In this document: in pieces, positions 10,234 through 20,732 of the stretch
How the letters are laid out: each line of letters starts with the position of its first letter
Position numbering within the stretch: position 1 is the stretch's first letter
Source: Pseudomonas eucalypticola
GTDB lineage: Bacteria > Pseudomonadota > Gammaproteobacteria > Pseudomonadales > Pseudomonadaceae
DNA: 64,000 nucleotides
Direction: 5' to 3'
Assembly: GCF_013374995.1 (NCBI RefSeq)
Contig: NZ_CP056030.1
Coordinates: forward strand, 4,558,501-4,622,500
The notes under the pieces: generated by a model
Database searches by the model: none
The model's input: only the letters and a program-made list of their open reading frames with translations
What the model was told of the DNA's origin: nothing
Translations under genes and position numbers: made by a program

Positions 10234-10521
10234 TCACACTGACAATGCATTCAGCACATGCACAGGATCATTGTGAATCGCCTTGAGCAGCGCCTTCGCC
10301 GGCCCGGTAGGCTGGCGCCGCCCCTGCTCCCAATTACGCAGCGTCCCAAGCTGGACATCGATCATCGCAGCGAACTTGACCTGCGAAAGTCCGGTCGCCT
10401 TGCGGATTGCCTTGACCTGCAAAGCATCGACATGAAATTCACGGGAAGGCTCTCGCTCCCCTCGAAGAATTTCGTCCATCTGCCCGACACTTTCCATCAA
10501 CTCTTCGAAAAAGGTACTCAT
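10234..10521 (-). CDS. HigA-type antitoxin (XRE helix-turn-helix)
   Basis: A 95-residue DNA-binding protein with a helix-turn-helix (LSQVKFAAMIDVQLGTLRNW, then EQGRRQP) in the C-terminal half and a short N-terminal helix for toxin binding. It follows the RelE/HigB-type toxin gene and overlaps its end by four bases (ATGA), the toxin-first order typical of HigBA modules. It would neutralise the toxin and repress the operon, probably at the palindrome upstream of the toxin. The ATG at 10521 is preferred over an earlier codon because of this overlap. Confidence 0.82.
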   Translation of the reverse strand: MSTFFEELMESVGQMDEILRGEREPSREFHVDALQVKAIRKATGLSQVKFAAMIDVQLGTLRNWEQGRRQPTGPAKALLKAIHNDPVHVLNALSV

Positions 10522-10838
10522 GCTCGACCCCATCGCTCTATCGCTAACTTTAGCTGCTTGCGCTCCTGGGCAGTCAGATCAGCTTTCTCACCCTTGGCGT
10601 AGATCATCAGCAACGCAATCCGTGACGCGCCGACAAAATGGTAATAGATAACCCGAGCACCGCCCCGCTTGCCATGACCGTTCGCCGCCACACGAATCTT
10701 GCGCACACCACCCGTACCCTCGATGAGAGCCCCCGCACACGGGTCACTCACCAGCTGCAGCTGCAGCCCAAGGTAACCATCATGGTCCAGGAGCTCGATG
10801 GCGCGTCGCGTAAACACAGGCGTTTCGATAAAAATCAT
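10518..10838 (-). CDS. RelE/HigB-family toxin
   Basis: A 106-residue protein starting MIFIETPVFTRRAIELL. It shows features of the RelE/HigB mRNA-interferase family: a basic GVRKIRV strand, GKRGGARVIYYHF, and the LLMIYAKGEKADLTAQERKQLK segment that recurs in the family. It would cleave mRNA on the ribosome. The start at 10838 follows the family; the longer frame runs into the tRNA terminator. It is translationally coupled to the antitoxin. Confidence 0.82.
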   Translation of the reverse strand: MIFIETPVFTRRAIELLDHDGYLGLQLQLVSDPCAGALIEGTGGVRKIRVAANGHGKRGGARVIYYHFVGASRIALLMIYAKGEKADLTAQERKQLKLAIERWGRA

Positions 10839-10862
10839 GCGCGCAAGGTACGCCGCTGACGC

Positions 10863-10874
10863 ATACCATGGTAT
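10863..10874. promoter_or_regulatory. Palindromic operator of the toxin-antitoxin operon
   Basis: A perfect 12-base palindrome ATACCATGGTAT ends 25 bases before the toxin start codon, where HigA-type repressors usually bind. Confidence 0.6.
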
Positions 10875-10951
10875 CAGATTTTCGTGACCGGATTTGTCGA
10901 CACCGAGCAGAGGTTGCCCGGCAAAACACCGACCCACAACCCGACCACGAC

Positions 10952-10986
10952 AAAAAAGGCGCCTGATTCGCATCAGGCGCCTTTTT
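10952..10986 (-). terminator. Terminator of the tRNA operon
   Basis: Strong stem AAGGCGCCTGAT / ATCAGGCGCCTT flanked by A and T runs, just 3' of the last tRNA-His on the minus strand. Its A/T flanks on both sides could also act on plus-strand transcripts. Confidence 0.85.
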
Positions 10987-10995
10987 CATGAGATA

Positions 10996-11072
10996 TGGGG
11001 TGGACGATGGGGATCGAACCCACGACAACAGGAGTCACAATCCTGTGCTCTACCAACTGAGCTACGCCCACC
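10996..11072 (-). tRNA. tRNA-His (GUG)
   Basis: A 77-base cloverleaf with encoded CCA and the extra 5' G (G-1) opposite C73 typical of tRNA-His; the anticodon loop reads TTGTGAC (GTG). It is identical to the copy at 11267. Confidence 0.97.
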
Positions 11073-11126
11073 ATAACGCATTTGCAACCGGTTACCCCAA
11101 AAACGAACGGGGCGATACAGCTTGTA

Positions 11127-11211
11127 TGGTGCGGACGAAGAGACTCGAACTCTTACAGCTTGCGCCGCTGGAACCTAAATCCAGTGTGTCTACCAATTTC
11201 ACCACGTCCGC
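11127..11211 (-). tRNA. tRNA-Leu (UAG)
   Basis: An 85-base tRNA with a long variable arm (GCGGCGCAAGCTGT) and encoded CCA. The anticodon loop TTTAGGT gives UAG. It lies between the two His copies. Confidence 0.97.
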
Positions 11212-11229
11212 TTGTGAAGCTTTTAAAGC

Positions 11230-11259
11230 AAAGGCGCCCGACTTTCATCAGGCGCCTTT
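11230..11259 (-). repeat. Second hairpin of the GGCGCC type between tRNA-Leu and tRNA-His
   Basis: Stem AAAGGCGCC / GGCGCCTTT with a 12-base loop. It resembles the operon terminator at 10952 and lies in the same position relative to a tRNA-His gene, as expected after a local duplication of tRNA plus 3' flank. Confidence 0.7.
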
Positions 11260-11266
11260 CGAAATA

Positions 11267-11343
11267 TGGGGTGGACGATGGGGATCGAACCCACGACAAC
11301 AGGAGTCACAATCCTGTGCTCTACCAACTGAGCTACGCCCACC
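11267..11343 (-). tRNA. tRNA-His (GUG)
   Basis: Same 77-base sequence as the copy at 10996, including G-1, encoded CCA and a few flanking bases on each side. Confidence 0.97.
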
Positions 11344-11374
11344 ATATTGCGCTACTTGTGCCAAAGCTGCCTAA

Positions 11375-11451
11375 TGGCGCACCCGGCAGGACTCGAACCT
11401 GCGACCATCCGCTTAGAAGGCGGATGCTCTATCCAGCTGAGCTACGGGCGC
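11375..11451 (-). tRNA. tRNA-Arg (UCU)
   Basis: A 77-base tRNA with encoded CCA; the anticodon loop CTTCTAA gives UCU. It is the first gene of the minus-strand tRNA operon. Confidence 0.96.
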
Positions 11452-11572
11452 TTATTAAATCTGCACTCTGTGACGACTACAAATTTTAAGCTTCAGTCCT
11501 GCTGAGTTAAACCACTAACTCTGCCTGACCTTTTTCACCAGTGCTAGGCTCTGCCCGACAAGTGCGACGAAT

Positions 11573-11599
11573 GTTATAGACGCCCCGAAAGGCCGTCAA
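11573..11599 (-). promoter_or_regulatory. Probable promoter of the tRNA operon
   Basis: On the minus strand, -35 TTGACG (11594-11599) and an AT-rich -10 (TATAAC, 11573-11578; or TAACAT two bases on, giving 17-base spacing). It lies about 120 bases upstream of tRNA-Arg. Confidence 0.55.
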
Positions 11600-11729
11600 C
11601 TGTTTTCTTGAAAAAACTCATTTTTTTTAAGGGGTTAGCGGAATCGTCGGACCAAGCGCCTTTGCCCTGCTTCTATAGCATGCGAGAATAGGCGCACCTT
11701 TTTTCCCTCTCGATGGTTAATCACGCGTC

Positions 11730-12584
11730 ATGACTGCACAACTAATCGACGGCAAGGCGATCGCCGCTAGCCTGCGCCAGCAGATCGCCCAACGGGTCAC
11801 CGAACGCCGCCAGCAAGGCCTTCGCACACCCGGCCTCGCCGTGATCCTGGTCGGCAGCGATCCTGCTTCCCAGGTTTATGTCTCGCACAAGCGTAAAGAC
11901 TGTGAAGAGGTAGGCTTTCTGTCCCAGGCCTTCGACCTTCCCGCCCAGACCACCCAGCATGAACTGGAAAGCCTGATCGACCGTCTGAACGACGACTCGA
12001 ACATCGACGGCATTCTGCTGCAACTGCCGCTGCCGGAGCACCTGGACGCGTCCCAGCTGCTGGAGCGCATTCGCCCGGACAAAGACGTCGACGGCTTCCA
12101 CCCCTACAACGTCGGCCGCCTGGCCCAGCGCATCCCGCTGCTGCGCCCCTGCACTCCCAAGGGCATCATGACCTTGCTGGAAAGCACCGGCCAGGACCTG
12201 TACGGCATGAACGCCGTGGTGGTGGGCGCCTCCAACATCGTGGGCCGCCCCATGGCCATGGAGCTGCTGCTGGCCGGTTGCACCGTGACCGTCACCCACC
12301 GTTTCACCCAGGACCTGGCCGGCCACGTCGGCCGCGCCGACCTGGTGGTGGTGGCTGCGGGCAAGCCCGGGCTGGTCAAGGGTGAGTGGATCAAGGAAGG
12401 CGCCATCGTCATCGACGTGGGCATCAACCGTCAGGCCGACGGCAAGCTGGTCGGCGACGTGGTCTATGACACCGCCCTGCCCCGCGCCGGCTGGATCACC
12501 CCGGTACCCGGCGGCGTAGGCCCCATGACCCGTGCCTGCCTGCTGGAAAACACGCTCTATGCCTGCGAAACCCTGCATGGCTGA
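11730..12584 (+). CDS. folD: Bifunctional methylene-THF dehydrogenase / methenyl-THF cyclohydrolase
   Basis: A 284-residue cytoplasmic enzyme of one-carbon metabolism that interconverts 5,10-methylene-, methenyl- and 10-formyl-tetrahydrofolate using NADP. The signatures are the catalytic lysine region [13 protein letters not shown] (Tyr-x3-Lys), the QLPLPEHLD motif and the C-terminal [10 protein letters not shown]. The length is typical. It stands alone, divergent from the tRNA operon, with a terminator downstream. Confidence 0.98.
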   Translation: MTAQLIDGKAIAASLRQQIAQRVTERRQQGLRTPGLAVILVGSDPASQVYVSHKRKDCEEVGFLSQAFDLPAQTTQHELESLIDRLNDDSNIDGILLQLPLPEHLDASQLLERIRPDKDVDGFHPYNVGRLAQRIPLLRPCTPKGIMTLLESTGQDLYGMNAVVVGASNIVGRPMAMELLLAGCTVTVTHRFTQDLAGHVGRADLVVVAAGKPGLVKGEWIKEGAIVIDVGINRQADGKLVGDVVYDTALPRAGWITPVPGGVGPMTRACLLENTLYACETLHG

Positions 12585-12616
12585 GTGAAGCCGCCCCGCA
12601 CAGGGCGACGCTTGCA

Positions 12617-12653
12617 AAAACGCCGCATGCCCAGCCTCGGGATGCGGCGTTTT
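12617..12653. terminator. Bidirectional terminator between folD and the transporter operon
   Basis: Stem AAAACGCCGCAT / ATGCGGCGTTTT with a 13-base loop, between convergent genes. Confidence 0.85.
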
Positions 12654-12670
12654 CGTTGGCACATCAAAGG

Positions 12671-14413
<1,743 letters not shown>

Positions 14414-14460
14414 AGTGACCTCCTGATTGAGTATCCGAAGGAGCGTGCCGACCCGGTCGG

Positions 14461-14733
14461 TCAACCCCAGCGCATCACAGCCAACAGCCACACCAGGGAC
14501 AGCAGCGAGGCCACCCAGATGCTCCAGTCGGTAACGCCGATCACCAGCAGGTGCAGGTAGGCGCTGCCGAGCAGTCCGATGAACAAACGGTCGCCGCGTG
14601 TGGTGACGATGGGCAGCAGGCCGCGGCGTGCCACGCCCGGCATTCGCAACTCCCACACCGTCATGCCCAGCAGCACCACACCCACGGCGGCAAAGAACAC
14701 CGCGGTGGGCCACGTCCAGGCCATCCAATCCAT
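14461..14733 (-). CDS. Small membrane protein of DUF2160 type (GlpU-like)
   Basis: A 90-residue protein with three hydrophobic helices (about 10-25, 50-68 and 70-86) and a short loop WELRMPGVARRGLLPIVTT, as in the DUF2160 family that accompanies glycerol-type ABC importers. Its exact role is unknown; it may help assemble or regulate the permease. It lies between the permease GlpQ-like gene and the binding protein gene. Confidence 0.75.
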   Translation of the reverse strand: MDWMAWTWPTAVFFAAVGVVLLGMTVWELRMPGVARRGLLPIVTTRGDRLFIGLLGSAYLHLLVIGVTDWSIWVASLLSLVWLLAVMRWG

Positions 14734-14744
14734 GTCTGTACCCT

Positions 14745-15545
14745 CTACACCCGGCCCAGGGCAAAGCCCTTGGCCACATGGTTGCGAACAAACCAGATCA
14801 CCAGCATGCCCGGCAAAATGGTCAGCACCCCCGCCGCGGCCAGCACCCCCCAGTCGATGCCCGACGCCGACACCGTTCGGGTCATGACCGCGGCGATGGG
14901 TTTGGCGTTGACGGAGGTCAAGGTGCGCGCCAGCAGCAGTTCGACCCAGGAAAACATGAAGCAGAAGAAGGCCGTGACGCCGATGCCCGAGCCGATCAGG
15001 GGCATGAACAACTTGAGAAAGAAGCGTGGGAAGCCATAGCCGTCGATGTAGGCGGTTTCATCAATTTCCTTCGGCACGCCGGACATGAACCCTTCGAGGA
15101 TCCACACCGCCAGTGGCACGTTGAACAGGCAGTGGGCCAGCGCCACCGCGATATGGGTGTCGAACAGGCCGATGGACGAATACAGCTGGAAAAACGGCAA
15201 CAGGAACACGGCCGGTGGCGCCATGCGGTTGGTCAGCAACCAGAAGAACAGGTGCTTGTCACCCAGGAACCGGTAGCGGGAAAACGCGTAGGCCGCCGGC
15301 AATGCCACCGTCAGGGAAATCACCGTGTTCAGGCTCACGTACCACAGGGAATTGAGGTAGCCGCCATACCAGCTGGGGTCGGTGAAGATCACCTGGTAGT
15401 TGTGCAGGGTGAAGTCCTGGGGCCACAGCGTCAGGCTGCCGAGGATCTCGCCATTGCGCTTGAACGACATGTTCAACAACCAGTAGATCGGCACCAGCAG
15501 AAACAGCAGGTACAGCCACAACGGCAGTGTTTTACGCAGGTTCAT
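14745..15545 (-). CDS. ABC transporter permease, glycerol type (GlpQ-like)
   Basis: A 266-residue inner-membrane protein with six predicted helices and the EAA loop that contacts the ATPase (EIDETAYIDGYGFPRFFLKL). The ATG at 15545 is chosen because GAGGTGG precedes it at proper distance; a GTG six bases earlier is less likely. It pairs with the preceding permease to form the channel. This is the MalG-type subunit of the CUT1 family; it is not the unrelated periplasmic phosphodiesterase also called GlpQ. Confidence 0.85.
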   Translation of the reverse strand: MNLRKTLPLWLYLLFLLVPIYWLLNMSFKRNGEILGSLTLWPQDFTLHNYQVIFTDPSWYGGYLNSLWYVSLNTVISLTVALPAAYAFSRYRFLGDKHLFFWLLTNRMAPPAVFLLPFFQLYSSIGLFDTHIAVALAHCLFNVPLAVWILEGFMSGVPKEIDETAYIDGYGFPRFFLKLFMPLIGSGIGVTAFFCFMFSWVELLLARTLTSVNAKPIAAVMTRTVSASGIDWGVLAAAGVLTILPGMLVIWFVRNHVAKGFALGRV

Positions 15546-15552
15546 GACCACC

Positions 15553-16412
15553 TCAGCCGTTGTCGTCGCCGTGGGTCATGGCCGTATAGAACAGCCAGGA
15601 CACCAGGAGAATGATCAGGAAGTACACCAGCGAGAACGCCGCGGCCGGCCCCAGGTCGAACTGGCCGACCGCCATTTTGGTGAGGGTCTGGCTGAGGAAC
15701 GTGGTGGCATTGCCCGGGCCGCCGCCGGTGAGCACGAAGGGTTCGGTGTAAATCATGAAGCTGTCCATGAAGCGCAGCATCACCGCGATCAGCAGGACGC
15801 TCTTCATCTTCGGCAGTTGGATGTAGCGGAACACCGCCCAGGCCGAAGCGCGGTCGATACGCGCGGCCTGGTAGTACACATCGGGAATGGCGCGCAACCC
15901 CGAGTAGCACAGCAAGGCCACCAGCGAGGTCCAGTGCCAGACGTCCATCACCAGCACCGTGATCCAGGCATCCCGCGTGTTGGCGGCGTAGTTGTAGCCG
16001 ATGCCCAAGGTGTTGAGCGACCAACCCAACAAGCCGATGTCGGCACGGCCGAAAATCTGCCAGATGGTGCCCACCACGTTCCACGGAATGAGCAAGGGAA
16101 TCGCCATCACGATCAGGCACAGCGATGACCAGCGCCCCCGCGCCGGCATGGTCAGGGCGATACCGATGCCCAGAGGGATCTCGATCAGCAGCACGCAGGC
16201 CGAATAGATGAACTGGCGCAGCAGCGAGTCATGCAGCTGGGGATCGCGCAGCACCTGGCGGTACCAGTCCGCGCCGACGAAATAGCGGCTGGACTGGTCG
16301 AAGATGTCCTGCAGGGAGTAGTTGACCACGGTCATCATCGGCACGATGGCGCTGAACGCGACCAGGGCAAACACCGGCAACACCAGCCACCAGGCCTTGT
16401 TGTTCTGCACTT

Positions 16413-16416
<4 letters not shown>
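15553..16416 (-). CDS. ABC transporter permease, glycerol type (GlpP-like)
   Basis: A 287-residue MalF-type permease with six helices and the EAA-like loop DVYYQAARIDRASAWAVFRY. The start is GTG 16416, preceded by GGAGGTGG and overlapping the TGA of the upstream ATPase gene (GTGA), which indicates translational coupling. It forms the membrane channel with the next gene product. Confidence 0.85.
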
Positions 16417-17494
<1,078 letters not shown>

Positions 17495-17495
<1 letters not shown>

Positions 17496-18589
17496 CAGGC
17501 AACCCTCGCCGCGCGCTGCCCGGGGGCCTGGACCAGGCCGCCGTGGGTGGCGAACACAAACAATTTGTGGGTGGGGATGTACACCTTGATCGGCGCGTCC
17601 ACGTCGCAGGCATGCACGCCGGACAGGTGCAGCACCAGCGAAAAATGCTCGTTGCGCACGTGCAGGAAGGTTTCCGAACCGCTGATTTCAGCCAGCTCCA
17701 CGGTCACCGCCAACTCCAAGTCGTCGTCATTGGAAGGCACCAGGCTGATGTGGCTGGGGCGCACGCCGAAGCGGTATTCGCCATCGGCGACGCCGCGCAG
17801 GTCGGCGTTGCGGGAAAAATGCACGAAGCCGGCGAAACTCACTTCATTGCCGGCAATGCGCCCCGGAATCAGGTTGATCGCCGGCTCCGAAAACAGCTGC
17901 GCGGCCAGCATTGTCTCGGGGCGGTGGTACACCTGCGCGGTGGGCCCGCTCTGAATTACCCGCCCTTCGTGCAATACCGTGGTAGTGCCCCCCAACGCCA
18001 AGGCTTCGTTGGGCTCGGTCGTGGCGTACACGGCGATGGTGTGGCGGCTGGCGAACAACTGGCGCATTTCCTGGCGCAGCTCCTCGCGCAGCTTGTAGTC
18101 CAGGTTCACCAACGGCTCGTCGAACAGAATGAGTTCGGCGTCCTTGACCAAGGCCCTGGCCATGGCGGTCCGTTGCTGCTGGCCGCCGGACAATTCCAGC
18201 GGGTGGCGCTTGAGCAAGTGCTCGATACGCAGCATCTGCGCCGTGGCCTGAACACGCTCGGTGATCTGCGGCGCCTTTACCCCCGCCTGGCGCAGCGGCG
18301 AGGCAATGTTCTCGAACACCGTCAGGGTGGGGTAATTGATGAATTGCTGATAGACCATCGACACGTTGCGCTCGCGCACCGGGCGCCCGGTCACGTCCAC
18401 GCCATTCATGAGCACCCGGCCACTGTCGGGGCGGTCCAGCCCGGCCATCAGGCGCATCAGGCTGGTCTTGCCCGCCAGGGTGCGCCCCAGCAGGACGTTG
18501 AACGAGCCCGGCTCGAAACTCAGGCAGGCATCATCGATGAAAGGCTGCTGATCGACGACGCGGGTAACGTGTTCCAGCACCAGGGACAT
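17495..18589 (-). CDS. ABC transporter ATP-binding protein, glycerol type (GlpS-like), first gene of the operon
   Basis: A 364-residue ATPase with signature LSGGQQQR and Walker B AELILFDEPLV but an altered Walker A, GRTLAGKTS, and a weak H-loop region (VYATTEPNEAL in place of a clear His). The partner GlpT-like ATPase has the opposite changes: a normal Walker A and an odd signature motif. One composite ATP site would therefore be canonical and one degenerate. It is transcribed from a sigma-54-type promoter about 50 bases upstream. Confidence 0.85.
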
Positions 18590-18637
18590 GGGCGCGGCCT
18601 TCTTTATTGTTGGATTTCAGGCTCAGGCGACGAGGGG

Positions 18638-18653
18638 AGCGAGTTTCGTGCCA
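18638..18653 (-). promoter_or_regulatory. Sigma-54 (-24/-12) promoter of the transporter operon
   Basis: On the minus strand TGGCACGAAACTCGCT gives GG-N10-GC with only one mismatch to TGGCACG-N4-TTGCW. It lies about 50 bases before the GlpS-like gene, and the divergent neighbour encodes a sigma-54 activator. Confidence 0.75.
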
Positions 18654-18725
18654 AGCCGCTGTCCCACGCCAAGTCGCTGATTTCACAAGACGTCGCTGCG
18701 CAGGCAGCGTGAGCGAGTGCTCAAG

Positions 18726-18765
18726 GGTGAACACCGCTGAACACTATTGGCTGAACAGCTGAACA
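18726..18765. promoter_or_regulatory. Cluster of G(G/C)TGAACA direct repeats, probable activator sites
   Basis: Four copies of the octamer occur at 18726, 18736, 18750 and 18758. They lie 75-125 bases upstream of the -24/-12 promoter and just before the regulator gene, the right place for an upstream activating sequence that also gives autocontrol. Confidence 0.5.
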
Positions 18766-18830
18766 GTGGCGCATTGACAAGCCAGCGGCCTGGACGACAC
18801 TGGTGGAACAAAAACAATAGGCCAACCGCC

Positions 18831-20633
18831 ATGTTCACCCCTAGCGCCACCCTCGATCACGAGGCCATGCTGCAGGACTCCTGGGCTCGCTGCCGCGCGT
18901 TCGGGCTGCACCACGGCTGTGCCGCGCACTTCGACCCCTGGACCGGCGAACGCCTGCAACGCTGGCTCGCCCGCCACGCCCACCTGGTGGCCACGGCCTG
19001 CCGGGAAGTGCTGCCCTATTACGAAAACATTCTTGGCAACTCCAGCTGCCTGATCCGCCTGGCCGACGGCCAGGGGCGCCTGCTCAAGCGCTGGGGCGAA
19101 CAACGCCTGGCCGAGCCGCCAGGCTGCGCCGGTTTCGAGCCAGGGGCGTGCTGGGCGGAGCGGCATGTCGGCACCAATGCCATCGGCACGGCGTTGGCCT
19201 GCGGCCAGGCCGTGCACATCGAGCATGACGAGCACTTTCTCAAGGCCAACCGCTTCATGTCCGGTTCCGCGGCCCCCATCTTCGATGAGCAACGGTGCAT
19301 CGTCGGGGTGCTGGACGTGTCCAGCGACAGCTACCTGCCGCCGTCGCATACCCTGGGCATGGTCCGCATGATGAGCCAGAGCGTAGAAAACCGCCTGATC
19401 CGCGATGCCTGTGCCGAACGCCATGCACTGCTGACCTTCAACACCGGGCCGAGCAACCTGGACAGCCCGTGGGCCGGGCTCCTGGCCTTGGACGCCCACG
19501 GTCGCGTCGTCGCCGCCAACCGCCGGGCCGACAGCCTGTTGGCGCAAGCCTTGCCCGGTACGAGCGTGGAACGGCTGTTCAAGCAAACGCTGGCGGCGTT
19601 GCTGGACCATGGCAATGGCGCCACCTTCACCCTGGTGGCAGCCGGGCGCAATCGTTTCCAGTGCAGGCTGCAACTTCCAGCCCAGGGCCTGCCGGCCGGT
19701 ATCGCCACGGGTAGCCCTGCCCTGCCCGCCACCGCCCTGGACCCCGCGGTGGCCAAGGCGCTCAAGGTCGGGAAGCGCCTGCTCGACAAAGACGTAGGGC
19801 TGTTGATCTGCGGCGAGACCGGGGCGGGCAAAGAGTGGCTGGTGCGCGCGCTGCACCAGGCCAGCGAGCGCCACCGCTGCCCGCTGGTGGCGGTCAATTG
19901 CGCCGCCATCCCCATGGAGCTGGTGGAGTCGGAGCTGTTCGGCTACGAACGCGGGGCGTTCACCGGCGCTCGGGCCACTGGCAATATCGGCCTGGTTCGC
20001 AAGGCGCACACAGGCATACTGCTACTGGACGAAATCGCCGACATGCCACTGGCCACCCAGGCGCGTCTGCTGCGCGTACTGCAGGAACGCGCCATCCAGC
20101 CCCTGGGGGCCGGCGACCCGGTACCGGTGGATATCCGCGTGATCTGCGCCACCCACCAGGACCTGCGCCAGCGCGTCAATAGCGGGCACTTTCGCCAGGA
20201 CCTCTATTACCGTATCGCCGGGGCAACGCTGAACATGCCACCGTTGCGCCAACGCAGCGACAAGCTGGAACTGATCCAGGCCTTGCTGGCGCCGTTGCAC
20301 ACCCCAGGCGAACCGCAACGCCCGCTCAGCCCCGCGGCGTTGAAAGTACTGCTCAGGCACCCCTGGCCGGGCAATATTCGCCAATTGCAGTCGGTCTTGA
20401 CGGTCGCACACGCCCTGGCCGAAGGCCCGCACATAGAGGTGTGCGACCTGCCTGAATCCTTCCTCGATGAACTGCAGGAGTTGCCCGCCGCCCTGAGCGC
20501 TTCGGCGGCGACGCTTGACCTGGGCGAGTTGCTGCGTGATAGCGACGGCAACATTTCACAGCTAGCCCGGCGCCTGGGGGTCAGCCGCAACACGCTCTAC
20601 AAGCGCTTGCGGGCCCACAAGACCGAGCGATGA
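18831..20633 (+). CDS. Sigma-54-dependent transcriptional activator, AcoR type
   Basis: A 600-residue enhancer-binding protein. The N-terminal half holds a GAF-like sensor region (about residues 60-190), a weak PAS-like segment (210-290), then the AAA+ domain with Walker A GETGAGKE at 328-335, the sigma-54 contact loop GAFTGA at 375-380 and Walker B GILLLDEI. A Fis-type helix-turn-helix ends the protein (NISQLARRLGVSRNTLYKRL). The ATG at 18831 starts MFTPSATLDHEAM, the usual beginning of AcoR-type proteins. It is divergent from the transporter operon, which has a -24/-12 promoter, so it most likely controls that operon in response to the transported substrate or a metabolite of it. Confidence 0.9.
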   Translation: MFTPSATLDHEAMLQDSWARCRAFGLHHGCAAHFDPWTGERLQRWLARHAHLVATACREVLPYYENILGNSSCLIRLADGQGRLLKRWGEQRLAEPPGCAGFEPGACWAERHVGTNAIGTALACGQAVHIEHDEHFLKANRFMSGSAAPIFDEQRCIVGVLDVSSDSYLPPSHTLGMVRMMSQSVENRLIRDACAERHALLTFNTGPSNLDSPWAGLLALDAHGRVVAANRRADSLLAQALPGTSVERLFKQTLAALLDHGNGATFTLVAAGRNRFQCRLQLPAQGLPAGIATGSPALPATALDPAVAKALKVGKRLLDKDVGLLICGETGAGKEWLVRALHQASERHRCPLVAVNCAAIPMELVESELFGYERGAFTGARATGNIGLVRKAHTGILLLDEIADMPLATQARLLRVLQERAIQPLGAGDPVPVDIRVICATHQDLRQRVNSGHFRQDLYYRIAGATLNMPPLRQRSDKLELIQALLAPLHTPGEPQRPLSPAALKVLLRHPWPGNIRQLQSVLTVAHALAEGPHIEVCDLPESFLDELQELPAALSASAATLDLGELLRDSDGNISQLARRLGVSRNTLYKRLRAHKTER

Positions 20634-20732
20634 GTGAAACACCACAAGGCGTGTGCACATAGACATTGATACCGTTTCCCGTGGAGGCGCCCCTTAGACT
20701 GGCAACCCCTCAATGGACAAAAGGACCTTGTC

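Noticed and set aside
20634..20732. Possible hrp box upstream of the NEL-type gene
   Set aside because: The best candidate (around GTGAAACACC ... GCACATAG) misses most fixed bases of GGAACC-N15/16-CCACNNA, so type III control is not supported.
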